From: Sanderia malayensis
Lineage: Eukaryota > Cnidaria > Scyphozoa > Semaeostomeae > Pelagiidae
Direction: 5' to 3'
Assembly (NCBI GenBank): GCA_013076295.1
Contig: RQOL01000855.1
Span: 1,550,001 to 1,614,000 of the forward strand
DNA: 64,000 nt
In this document: positions 23,081 to 33,389 of the stretch, piece after piece
Numbering within the stretch: the first letter of the stretch is position 1
Layout of the letters: each line of letters starts with the position of its first letter
Made by a program: the position numbers and the translations under genes
Notes under the pieces: model-generated
What the model saw: only the letters and a program-made list of their open reading frames with translations
What the model was told of the DNA's origin: nothing
The model's database searches: none

Positions 23081-23916
23081 ATGGGGGCTTACAAATACTT
23101 GGAGGAGCTTTTCAAGAAGAAGCAGAGTGACCTGTTGAGGTTTTTGCTGCGTATAAGATGCTGGCAATTGCGTCAACTCGCTGCCATCCACAGGGCCTCC
23201 AGACCAAGCCGTCCTGACAAAGCCAGACGTCTTGGCTACAAAGCCAAACAAGGCTATGTCATTTATCGCATCAGAGTCAGACGTGGGGGCCGAAAGAAGC
23301 CAGTTGCTAAGGGAATAACTTACGGAAAACCAAAAGGACAGGGCGTTAATCAAATAAAATTCCAAAGAAGTTTGCGATCAGTTGCGGAGGTAATTTGACT
23401 TGGAGTTTCAGTTCGTCAACTTTAAGAAATCAATTATAGTTTTCTCCTCTATGATGAAAATCTTGGAATTACCGTATGAAAGCTACCGCTTTTTGAATAC
23501 ACTCTTTGCGGCTTTTTTCTGAGAGGATGTTAACAGCAAGATGGATCTGTCTGGGCTAGAAAATTGTTTATTTTGACTTGAGTTGTTTCAAGTTGTTGTT
23601 TATTTTATAGGAACGCGCAGGAAGATACTGTGGTGGACTTCGTGTTGTAAATTCTTACTGGATCGGTCAAGATTCAACTTATAAATTCTTTGAAGTTATC
23701 ATGGTTGACCCACAACACAAGGCAATAAGACGTGATCCCAGAATCAACTGGTTGTGTAAGGCTCTTCATAAGCATCGCGAGTTGCGTGGCCTCACAGCTG
23801 CAGGTCGCAAGAATCGTGGCATGCGAAAGGGACATGGTTTCAATAATGTCATCGGAAGCTCAAGACGTGCCAACTGGAAGAAACACAACACTCTGTCTCT
23901 TCGAAGATATCGCTAA
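23081..23916 (+). CDS. RPL15: 60S ribosomal protein eL15 (RPL15)
   Basis: Coding exons 23081-23389 and 23611-23916 give 204 aa, exactly the human length. Cytosolic large-subunit protein. Opens [21 protein letters not shown] and contains [66 protein letters not shown] and [11 protein letters not shown] at the end, all near-invariant in animals. The single coding intron carries a candidate C/D snoRNA. Confidence 0.98.
23445..23527 (+). ncRNA. Intronic C/D-box snoRNA, predicted guide for 18S Um627 (SNORD65-like)
   Basis: In the RPL15 intron: terminal stem tcctc (23445-23449) with gagga (23523-23527), C box tatgatga (23450-23457) and D box ctga (23519-23522). The internal guide ttggaattaccg (23463-23474) lies directly before a degenerate D' box (atga, 23476-23479). 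It is complementary to the universal 18S 530-loop sequence cggtaattcca. The fifth nucleotide above D' is an A that pairs with the U after CGG, which is human U627 (E. coli U531 position). Human SNORD65 is remembered as the guide for that site. The host gene type fits, since ribosomal protein introns commonly host snoRNAs. Confidence 0.72.
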
Positions 23917-24563
23917 AAACAATGTCTTGAAATATAAAATATATTAATAAGATGAGTAAAAGAAAATTGCCTGTCTGTCATTTCTGTTGAAATTCTTCCA
24001 TGTTCGTTCAGTACTAAAATGCCACAGTGTTGGTATAATCACGAATATTAACATTTTAATTTAAAGAGATTTTAGCGTCATTAAGGAGGCAAAATCTGAG
24101 GTGTAATATGCCAGGGGTCAAGATCATTGGCAAATTGGCTATTAATTACTCATCCAGATTATTTGTAAGCCACAAATTTGTGTAAAGTATTTCGTACCAA
24201 ACTGGCACTTGAGAGGATTTGATGTATTTAAGGTTGGACCCGCTAATTCATACATATATCGTTTATGTACCAAAATTGTTTGCGCTCGCATGGAACAGAA
24301 AAGTATAAAGAATCATTGAAATGGAAGGAACTCCTCAAGAACACATGGCCCACAATTTTACATGATAACGAGGCTAGGTACACGTGATAATAATGAACTA
24401 GCTACTTCACTTTTTGCTGTTGAGGGAATTTCGTGCTGGTGTCTTTCAAAGTTTTTGAGTTTTGTCGTAATAGCACAGCTTTCATGATGAGGCGATTTTA
24501 GCAGCAAAATCCGCTTTGTTACCACAATTTCCAAACATATACAACTTTCATTGATAGCGGAAA
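23917..24563. other. RPL15 3' flank and FAM199X upstream region
   Basis: No gene or repeat recognised. The final part is likely the FAM199X promoter and 5' UTR. Confidence 0.4.
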
Positions 24564-26560
24564 ATGTTGGCCATTTCAGAGGACACCTCTGGCAGGTAAA
24601 TTATCTTTACACGAACGTTAAAATGCTTGTCTTGAAGATTTCTTGCTACCAGTCATTCTAGAGACATGGCCTAAAGCCACGTTGTCTTTATTGTAACATA
24701 CGTTAGCATGTTAAGGATACTTATATTGTGAGGTGTAGCACGGATAGTTTAAATTTACTGGGGCCTTTTAAGTAATAAATTGGCTTAATCGTGAAAATTT
24801 GTGTTCCTTGCAAAACACGTGCGTTTTGAGAGGATCGCTTCGCTGCTCTTAACTTCATTGCATTTCGGCCTAGCCCAGCCCTACCATGTGGCTTGAGCCG
24901 GTTTTATCATCCATCCGTATTTCGATCTAACACTTGATTTGTGGATGTACAAAATCCCAATTTCTAATACTCATATACTAGAAGATAAAAACGCTGCTCT
25001 GAATTTGATTTTAGTTGCTCATCTTTTATCGTCGTTCTTAAACTCTTAAACTTCCTATTTGTCGCTAATTTACGATTTTATCTTTTTCAGGCCGTTTGAT
25101 TTTGCTGACTTTGACTATCAAGATTATAGTGATGGTCTTATACTTGAAACATTTGGTGCTGAGATAGAATAGTATGTATTTTACTTTCTCATGCTACTTT
25201 CACCAGCTCAAAGCATTTGATACATTTAATAAACTTCCATTAATTATTACACTTGTAAGACTGGCCCTATTCAATCAATATGTTAATTTTTATTTTCTAG
25301 CAACACGATAGACCATGATTTTTATGACATGTCATCAATGGATTTTCCAAGATGCACCTCATCTGGTGTGCCATCATGTTCGTCATCACCATCCTCGTCA
25401 GAACGTGACTATGGATTTGACAGATGTGAAATATCAAGTAATTATTTCGATGATTTTATTGAGTCAGACTCTAGCATAAAACTTCACAGCTGTCAAAGTA
25501 AAATAAACAAAAACAGAACTCCAACGAAAAAGAGGAAAACGAAAGGTCTGGTCAAGAAAAGTAAACGGGATTCAAGAAAGAAAACTAATTGGTCATCTGA
25601 TTTTAACAGAGTTCTAACATGTCTGCAATGTAACTGGTACGTTAATTTATTGGAATCTCTTCTGTGTTTTTCAAAACTCTTATATCTTACTCTTTTAGTC
25701 AGGAATATAACCAATTTAATCATTGGATCTACTTGATGTTTCAGGACTGATTTGAATACAGAAAAGCAACAAGAAACCTTGGAATTATTGATAGGAACTG
25801 TATCTCAGAGATTGGGGCTAAGAGAACAGTTGCAGCTCATTCGGATAATAAGCCCAAATGCAAATGTATCCCCAAATGACACTGAGTTCTTTATTGGTAA
25901 ATGAACATGCTATGCTATGTTATTAAACACTAGATTTGAATTATGCTTGCTTTTATTTGAAATTTTGTAATGTTGGTTTGTTAATGAGTTGTTTTCTTCT
26001 TGTAGATTTTGAACTGTTCGATGAAGAGAAGTTTAGATCTGTATGCAAGTTTGTGAAGAAGCATTTGAAATTACTAAATGACGAGGAAATAATCTGTTCA
26101 TCTGAAAATGGAGAATACACAAAAGTGAGTTGTTGAGATATATGTAAGATGTTTACTCTTGCTTTAAAACTAGTCAAGTTTCTGTGCTCTTTTAACAGCT
26201 GTGAGTATGATTTATTCCTTTTATTTCTAGGAGAAGGAATTGAAAAACTCACCTTCGTCATGCAGTGGAAGAAAAACTCAAATTGAGAAGAAGATTCTTG
26301 CAAAAACGTCCAAACAAATAAGAAAAGAAAAACGAAGCGGTCTTTTCAAACAAGAACAGGTAACTAACTCGTTTTTTTATCCTATTCTGAATATTATACA
26401 ATTATTATTTACCATGTGCACCATTGTTAGTTATCAAACAAATGGTTGTTGAGCTTGTTGTTGATATCTTCTTTGAATTTCTGTTTAGGTTTTATGCATA
26501 AAAGAAGATCAATCAACAATCCTAGAAGATGATGATGAAGAACTTGATGTTGTAGGATGA
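24564..26560 (+). CDS. FAM199X: FAM199X homologue
   Basis: Seven exons: 24564-24595, 25091-25171, 25301-25636, 25745-25896, 26006-26124, 26231-26359 and 26489-26560; 306 aa. Recognised from the conserved middle: RLGLREQLQLIRIISPNA, VSPNDTEFFIDFELFDEEK (human: [26 protein letters not shown]). The C-terminal basic segment runs up to RKEKRSGLF and ends in an acidic tail. The first exon (MLAISEDTSGR) is assigned by splice signals and phase only. A Ser-rich stretch (about residues 50-75) and a Lys-rich stretch (about 115-145) precede the core. Molecular function of this nuclear-looking family is not known to me. Confidence 0.85.
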
Positions 26561-26879
26561 TAGCTGGAAACAGCAGTATAGCTTTCAATTCATACAAATG
26601 TGATTCTTTTTGCTTTTGTATTGATAAATTTTCATAAACTAATCTTCTTATTAAAGATATTTTATTTTCAAATGAAGTTGGTTGTACTCTATTTGTTTCT
26701 TTTACACACTTTGTGGAAGATATCATGTTTCAATCATATCCTTACTGGATCTCTTTTTCAAAACTCATTGCAAAGGAAAGAAACTTATTCAATAATGTCC
26801 TTTATTTCTTGATCCTTCTTTTGCAATCCCAAAAATATGTTTATTTCAAAGCGATTTTAGATCGAAGTTAGGCCGTTTT

Positions 26880-27070
26880 CTTGTCACATGCATAAACCAG
26901 GGCATTATAGGGCGTCGGCGTGGCAGGCCAAATGTCGCGGGTTCGAGTCCAACCCAGTCACAGGCCCGGTGAATATGTTGTGGTGGCAGTACAGCATGCT
27001 GGACGGCTGGTGGTAAGAGGCCAGCTTTCGCGCAAACAAAGCCTTCAATGGATTTCAGCGGTTCCGCCAT
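26880..27070 (+). repeat. tRNA-derived SINE-like sequence
   Basis: A-box-like tagggcgtcgg, a gtggcaggcc segment, then a canonical B box ggttcgagtcc at 26939-26949, followed by non-tRNA body sequence. Short and unpaired at the acceptor end, so not a tRNA gene. Confidence 0.45.
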
Positions 27071-27179
27071 GATGGTCGAGAGTTAGACTTCATCTAATAT
27101 GTAATCGCAAGAGCTCGTGGTAATGCCACATCCAAGAGGCTGGGGTGATGCTAAAGGTAATGCTAAGTTCCTCCTGCAC

Positions 27180-28690
27180 AGTCGCATATATACACACTAG
27201 CCGTAACCCTAGGCCTAACCCTAACCCTAAGCCTCACACCATACACTGTGGACATCATTACGTCATGAATCCTCCTGCGCAGTAGCCTGTATATGTTACT
27301 GCGCACGAACGCCCACCTTTAGGCCACCCTGGCCGTAACCCTAAGCCTAAGCCTAACCCTAAGCCTCACACCAGACACTGTGGACATCAGTACGTCATGG
27401 ATCCTCCTGCGCAGTAGCCTGTATATGTTACTGCGCATGAACGCCCACCTTTAGGCCACATTAGCCGTAACCCTAAGCCTAACCCTAAGCCTCACACCAG
27501 ACACTGTGGACATCAATACGTCATGGATCCTCCTGCGCAATAGCCTGTATATGTTACTGCGCATGTACGCCCACCTTTAGGCCACACCAATCGTAACCCT
27601 AAGCCTAAGCCTAACCCTAAGCCTCATACCATACACTGTGGCCATCAATACGTCATGGATCCTCCTGCGCAATAGCCTGTATATGTTACTGCGCATGAAC
27701 GCCTACCTTTAGGCCACACTAGCCGTAACCCTAAGCCTAAGCCTAAGCCTAACCCTAAGCCTCACACCAGACACTGTGGACATCAATACGTCATGGATTC
27801 TCCTGCGCAGTAGCCTATATATGTTACTGCGCGTGTACGCCCACCTTTAGGCCACACTAGCCGTAACCCTAGGCCTAACCCTAACCCTAAGCCTCACACC
27901 ATACACTGTGGACATCAGTACGTCATGGATCCTCCTGCGCAGTAGCCTGTATATGTTACTGCGCGTGTACGCCCACCTTTAGGCCACACTGGCCGTAACC
28001 CTAAGCCTAAGCCTAACCCTAAGCCTCACACCATACACTGTGGACATCAGTACGTCATGGATTCTCCTGCGCAGTAGCCTATATATGTTACTGCGCGTGT
28101 ACGCCCACCTTTAGGCCACACTAGCCGTAACCCTAGGCCTAACCCTAACCCTAAGCCTCACACCATACACTGTGGACATCATTACGTCATGAATCCTCCT
28201 GCGCAGTAGCCTGTATATGTTACTGCGCACGAACGCCCACCTTTAGCCCACACTGGCCGTAACCCTAAGCCTAAGCCTAACCCTAAGCCTTACACCAGAC
28301 ACTGTGGACATCAGTACGTCATGGATCCTCCTGCGCAGTAGCCTGTATATGTTACTGCGCATGTACGCCCACCTTTAGGCCACACCAATCGTAACCCTAA
28401 GCCTCAGCCTAACCCTAAGCCTCATACCATACACTGTGGCCATCAATACGTCATGGATCATCCTGCGCAATAGCCTGTATATGTTACTGCGCATGAACGC
28501 CCACTTTTAGGCCCCACTAGCCGTAACCCTAGGCCTAACCCTAACCCTAAGCCTCACACCAGACACTGTGGACATCATTACGTCATGGATCTTCCTGCGC
28601 AGTAGCTTACATATGTCACTGCGCATGTACGCCCACCTTTAGGCCACACCAATCGTAACCCTAAGCCTAACCCTAACCCTAATCATCATA
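27180..28690 (+). repeat. Telomere-like satellite array 2 (116-142 bp monomers)
   Basis: Eleven monomers by the landmark tcctgcgca (first at 27273, last near 28593). Each has mixed ccctaa and cctaag runs, 'cacaccatacactgtgg', 'tacgtcatg', tgcgcagta...tactgcgca (9-bp inverted repeat, 12-nt loop), and 'cgcccacctttaggccac'. It shares the motif order of array 1 but is a distinct subfamily. It ends about 45 bp before the A1 repeat of the adjacent mobile element. Confidence 0.92.
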
Positions 28691-28732
28691 GCAGACAGTG
28701 TGAATATCAATCTCTATTTGTTTCCAATAATA

Positions 28733-29006
28733 TAAATGATTTTAAATGCAATTTAAAAATGGTTAAGGTTGAAAGAAATTGCATCGCTCGCTGACAACCA
28801 TATCCGTGTTACCGTCGCGACACGGATATAAATCCTTAGGCAAAGTTCATTAACACACCCTAAATATTGGGGCACTAGGGAGACCCTTATCCACGCGTCT
28901 AGCGCGGCACGTTTTGTAGGGATTAAATCCTTGGGGCATATAGGAGTACAGAGTGTAGCATTTCTAATCATTCTTCGTTGGAACTCAGAGAGCTAGCACA
29001 ATTTCT
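28733..29006 (+). repeat. Repeat A1
   Basis: 274 bp, identical to 32756-33029 (offset 4023). Contains a hairpin tatccgtgt...acacggata. A 72-codon minus-strand ORF in it is repeated identically in A2 and is probably meaningless. Confidence 0.95.
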
Positions 29007-31774
29007 TTATGTTGTGTTCTCTCAAATATGATAAATATGCTCTGGGAGCTTCGTCGTTTACTGCTGATCACAACACAATATGACGCCCGACTGGCCGATG
29101 TCTTCCATAGCTACCTCTCAGAGCCACATATACAACCATATACAAGCTATTCCGGTGAGGTCGTTTCTTAACATTTGTATTTAGGTACCAATTATTTCCT
29201 GCACATGCATCATTGAACTAGGCTTAGCTTACTTTGCTGTTTATCTAGTCAGCATATTTTGCGTGTGATTTCGCCTCGCTTCTTCTTACTGCAAGGTCTG
29301 TAAGAGTAACTAACTGGGGATGGCCTATTTTCTGCTTCCTTGTTATCCATGGCCACTAGGGTGGTTTTTTATCATCTCCTCCTCTTGATATCCCCCACCA
29401 CTGTACGCCTATTATATGTTTTCATTTAACGCCACTCCATGTTTGGGGTTTTCTTGCTTGTAGTTTCGCTCACTTCTTGCTATATATTTACGGCTTGTGT
29501 ATTTATAGCTTTAGACCAGGAATCCCAGGTTGGTAGTAGGTGCTGCTGATTCTAGAACATCTGGGGGGAAATTTTGCACAAAGTCTAAGTATATTTCTGC
29601 CATGCAAAGCAAGGGCACGTCCGTTCAGGCTTGTTTGTGACGTTTAGCCTGGGCATTAGGCCCTTGTCATGCGATTGCAATGTCAATTAGTTGTCTCGAT
29701 ATCAATTCTCAATGCTAATTAGCCCCCGCACGGCTGCATTATTTTTAGAGCATTACAAATGTCCCACCAGCACCTTTGTAGGTTCGGTAGCCTGAAAGTC
29801 ATTATCACACAAAGCTTTACAGTTTTCGTTACTTTACTACTAGCATCACCCTTCTTAGCTGTTTGCCATGCTACAGTAGCTTGTTTTCTGGTTTTTCCCT
29901 CGAATTCGGAAAGGGTGTATTTGTGAAAATCCGTGAAAATCATAATTCTATCGCCCTTGCCGCCAGGGTGTGGCAACAACAGGGGTATATGTCTCTGATT
30001 GGTTTATTTTCCTTATTTCAGGGCCATATTTGTTCTCGTCTGCGGACAGAAACAAAAAGGTTCACCCTAAACCAAATAGGTTCACAATAAGTATCCCAAA
30101 CAGTGACCAGACCCAGCATAGTATTATGCTTTGGAATATTTTGAACAGTAATCGTCATTTGGCGTAAAATTTAGCATAATCTGAAATTGGGCATTATTTC
30201 GGTGCTGTTTGTCGGAGGCGCTGTTTCCGTTTATAAGTATTGGGCCGATTCTGATGAGTGTGCGCTTCATTCAAATATCTACAGTTTAATATTTAACACC
30301 CTTGCCCAATTTTGCTTCTATTTTGCGTACGTCGCCACCCTTACAACACATACGAGTGGCTGGCGGCATTATCCTTCATCAAGCCTTATTTGGGGCTCTG
30401 TCGTTATCTGCACATACACATGCCGACCTTTCAGACAGGAATGGCTTGATTTGAAATTTCGAATACTTTCCCTTCCCTCTCAATCTGGCCCAGTTTGATA
30501 CCACCTTCGCAGAATTTCCAAACTGATCCCTTAGGAAAAATTAGGGCTCTGGGCTCGCAAACCGTTTCGGTTCCCCCAATGTCCTAGGCAACTATATCCA
30601 GAGATGATGTTGTACCCTATTTTGTTCTTTAATCCGTTTTTCTATCAACCTAAATTAAAGGAAAGTGACCCTTCAGGGTGCACGGCCTATACACTCAAGC
30701 ATCTAGCATTTGATTAAAACGATATGTTTTGAAGAGTACACTCAGTTTGAAAACCAACAACAAATCTTTGTTGATGTGACTTCATGGGGGCGGAGCAGTA
30801 CCCAGAAGCGGCTGAGTGGATTTGGACAGCCTCAGATTGAAGGGAAACTACATTAAATACACGTAATCATCAACAATTTGGGATCTGAAGTCGGGATTTG
30901 CTGGACAGGGATTGCTTTACTATCTCCTGCTGAAAGCAGTAGGGCGTAATGATGGTGCAGGTGATGGTGCAGTGGTTTTTGGGGCCTGCTGTGCTTCCGC
31001 GCGGCTTTTCTCTTGGCTTGCGGGCGTTGGTTTTTGTCGATTTGTCCCCGCGACAGGAGGGCGGCTCCTGTGTTCTTTCTCGGAATGGGATGGCGTTTTT
31101 TGGGCCTTACTGATTCTGGCCACGCACAAATAAATATTAATAACCAAACCAGCAACTGAGAATAATGACAGCTTGCAATTGTTTTCAGCTGCATGATCTC
31201 ATCATTTGCATAAGAATAGAATTTTGCGCGTGACTTTTATGAGAGATTTGTATGGGCAAATTTTAGAATTTCAAATTTCGCAATACCTGATGGTACAAGA
31301 ATTTTGTCCGGACAATCGAACCATTGTTATCCTAAAAACTTGGCCATATAGACTACACGACGCATGTGCCGTGAGTCAAAAACTATTTGATTGTTGCTGA
31401 TTTACACGAATTGGAATTTGAATTTGAATTTGTCACACTGATTGCAAATTCCACCAAATCGCGATGTTTGTCCAGTATATACAGCTGCTTTAAGCCATTT
31501 TACATTCGGCAAATGGGGGTAATCACTCGTTGCAGATACAATGCTTGTGTTTCGTTACAGTTGCTGTTTTCTGCCTCGTGGCAGTTGTAGCATTCTCTCG
31601 TACTTCATCAAAGGGGTAGCTCTTAATAGTAATTTAATTTGCAATTTCTCCGACCCGACAACCAGTCTCAAACCTAACCAGTTTGGAACGAGCTTTACAG
31701 TGAGTCTTCCTCGCATCGCATGATTATTTCCAGTCATATTGCGCGAATATAAAGGGCCCAAAACATGGTGACTA

Positions 31775-31884
31775 CACAGCTTCTGGGTCGGGGCCGCGAT
31801 TACGCGGCTTCTGTCGGCCTGTCAGCCCACCTGATCCAAGCTATTGGCCGCTGGTCAAGCACGGCTTACGAACCCCAGACATAA
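31775..31884 (+). pseudogene. Tyrosine recombinase C-terminus, decayed
   Basis: Two frames carry the last catalytic block of a DIRS/Ngaro-type tyrosine recombinase. The first reads HSFWVGAA, where the family has the H-x-x-R box, with Trp in place of the catalytic Arg. The second, shifted by one base near 31801, reads VGLSAHLIQAIGRWSSTAY, the second-box helix with the nucleophile Tyr context, and stops at 31882-31884. The frameshift and the Arg loss mean this copy makes no active recombinase. No matching upstream blocks were recognised. Confidence 0.72.
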
Positions 31885-32159
31885 AGCCACCACAAAGTCA
31901 GCTGACCACTGCCCCTTCTGCGTTGTCACAAGGGGCTCAAGAGAGTTAAGTATAGCTAGTTAAATCGTCGTTACTAATACTTCGTCATTATTCTTGCTAT
32001 CTATTTAACCATCTGGGTAATTCCTTTTATTTCTATTCTGAATTGTAGCCAACGTCACGTGTGGAACCTATTACTATCAGACTCGATGTTATCAGCAGCC
32101 CTGGAAAAACAAATGCGTTGCTTTGATGAAATTCAATGGCTATCATTTCCAAGTGCTTT

Positions 32160-32315
32160 GTTGATGATGCAGTGTTCAAATACCTCGCTGAAGGTTGCAA
32201 TATAAAAATACCTCGCTGAAGGTGCAGTGTTTGAAATACCTCCTCGGAGGTTGCAGTGATAAAGTATACCTCGTTGAAGGTGCAGTTGTTAAATGCCTCG
32301 TTGAAGGTAGCTACC
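32160..32315 (+). repeat. Degenerate tandem repeat (aatacctcgctgaaggttgcagtg)
   Basis: About five copies of a 33-37 bp unit inside the retroelement, downstream of the recombinase remnant. Confidence 0.7.
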
Positions 32316-32664
32316 ACCGATGAAAAATGCCACGCCTTTGGGCTTGCGTGGCCTTATGCCTGCAGCCTTCCTTTTTGGCTTTTGTTTTCCTTAGGAGGTT
32401 TCCGGCGGCTGCCCGGTGGTGTCGTCTGCAGGGGCCTCCATTATGATTTTTTGATTGCGTATATTAACTTTTAGCTTAGCCATTTGTTCCTGATCTGCCA
32501 TTTTTGCTAAGGGTTATTGTTTGGGGAGATGGGAGGAATTGCTAGCTCCCAAGCCAGCTAGGATTCATTCACTATTACCTATAAGGTTAGAATTAAGAAA
32601 TGAGTATCATAAGTTGTAGTCTTTACGTTCGGGATTCGTGGGGTCACACTACGTGTTCTGTGGA

Positions 32665-32759
32665 CGGAGTTTGTCGGAATCACCGACCGTAAATGCCTTT
32701 CTTTGCTCAAGCAATCCGGGCCGGTAGGCTAACCGCCCAATTTCTTGAGATAGCTTAAA
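32665..32759 (+). repeat. Repeat B1
   Basis: 95 bp identical to B2 (offset 466). Ends ...gatagcttaaa, overlapping the first four bases of A2. Confidence 0.95.
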
Positions 32760-33029
32760 TGATTTTAAATGCAATTTAAAAATGGTTAAGGTTGAAAGAA
32801 ATTGCATCGCTCGCTGACAACCATATCCGTGTTACCGTCGCGACACGGATATAAATCCTTAGGCAAAGTTCATTAACACACCCTAAATATTGGGGCACTA
32901 GGGAGACCCTTATCCACGCGTCTAGCGCGGCACGTTTTGTAGGGATTAAATCCTTGGGGCATATAGGAGTACAGAGTGTAGCATTTCTAATCATTCTTCG
33001 TTGGAACTCAGAGAGCTAGCACAATTTCT
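32756..33029 (+). repeat. Repeat A2
   Basis: Second copy of A, joined directly to B1. 101 bp of unique sequence separate it from B2. Confidence 0.95.
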
Positions 33030-33130
33030 CCCACCCTCCCTCTCCTTATTATTGTTTATTGATTTGCATTATGATTTCAGTCATTGTTCTGTAGTTTGAC
33101 CATTCGGTTAGTACTGCCTGGTGTACCGGC

Positions 33131-33225
33131 CGGAGTTTGTCGGAATCACCGACCGTAAATGCCTTTCTTTGCTCAAGCAATCCGGGCCGGTAGGCTAACC
33201 GCCCAATTTCTTGAGATAGCTTAAA
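33131..33225 (+). repeat. Repeat B2
   Basis: Right terminus of the element, ending in the same taaa as B1. The kinase gene begins 165 bp further on. Confidence 0.95.
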
Positions 33226-33389
33226 GCGCTTTATCCATAGAGATAGATTTATACAGATCCATATGGATTTATATATCCATGTGTTCTATCTCAGGGGCTT
33301 TATCTTTTCTTCATCGAACTGAGGCCAGTACATAAGGACGTACGTACAGTTTGTTGACAACAATGAAGTTTGTCGTGTTTTTTTTTAGA

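Larger units (their letters stand above)
28733..33225 (+). mobile_element. Split-direct-repeat retroelement (Ngaro/PAT, DIRS-like), non-autonomous
   Basis: Four repeats in the order A1 (28733-29006), internal region, B1 (32665-32759) abutting A2 (32756-33029), B2 (33131-33225). A1 and A2 are identical over 274 bp and B1 and B2 over 95 bp. B1 and A2 share a 4-bp taaa at their join, and the same taaa starts A1 and ends B2. This A1-B1A2-B2 plan is the hallmark of Ngaro/PAT tyrosine-recombinase retrotransposons, in which the internal junction copies the joined ends. A recombinase C-terminus remnant lies at the expected 3' place and on the expected strand (31775-31884). No reverse transcriptase or RNase H reading frame was recognised in the 3.7-kb interior. 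Identical repeats suggest recent mobilisation in trans. Confidence 0.72.

Noticed and set aside
28753..28971. 72-aa ORF found twice, identically (also 32776-32994)
   Set aside because: It is duplicated because the A repeat is duplicated; no start context, family match or splicing evidence.
28733..33029. Ordinary LTR retrotransposon with A1 and A2 as LTRs
   Set aside because: A lacks TG...CA ends and target duplications were not seen. The interleaved B repeats and the recombinase remnant fit the split-direct-repeat class better.
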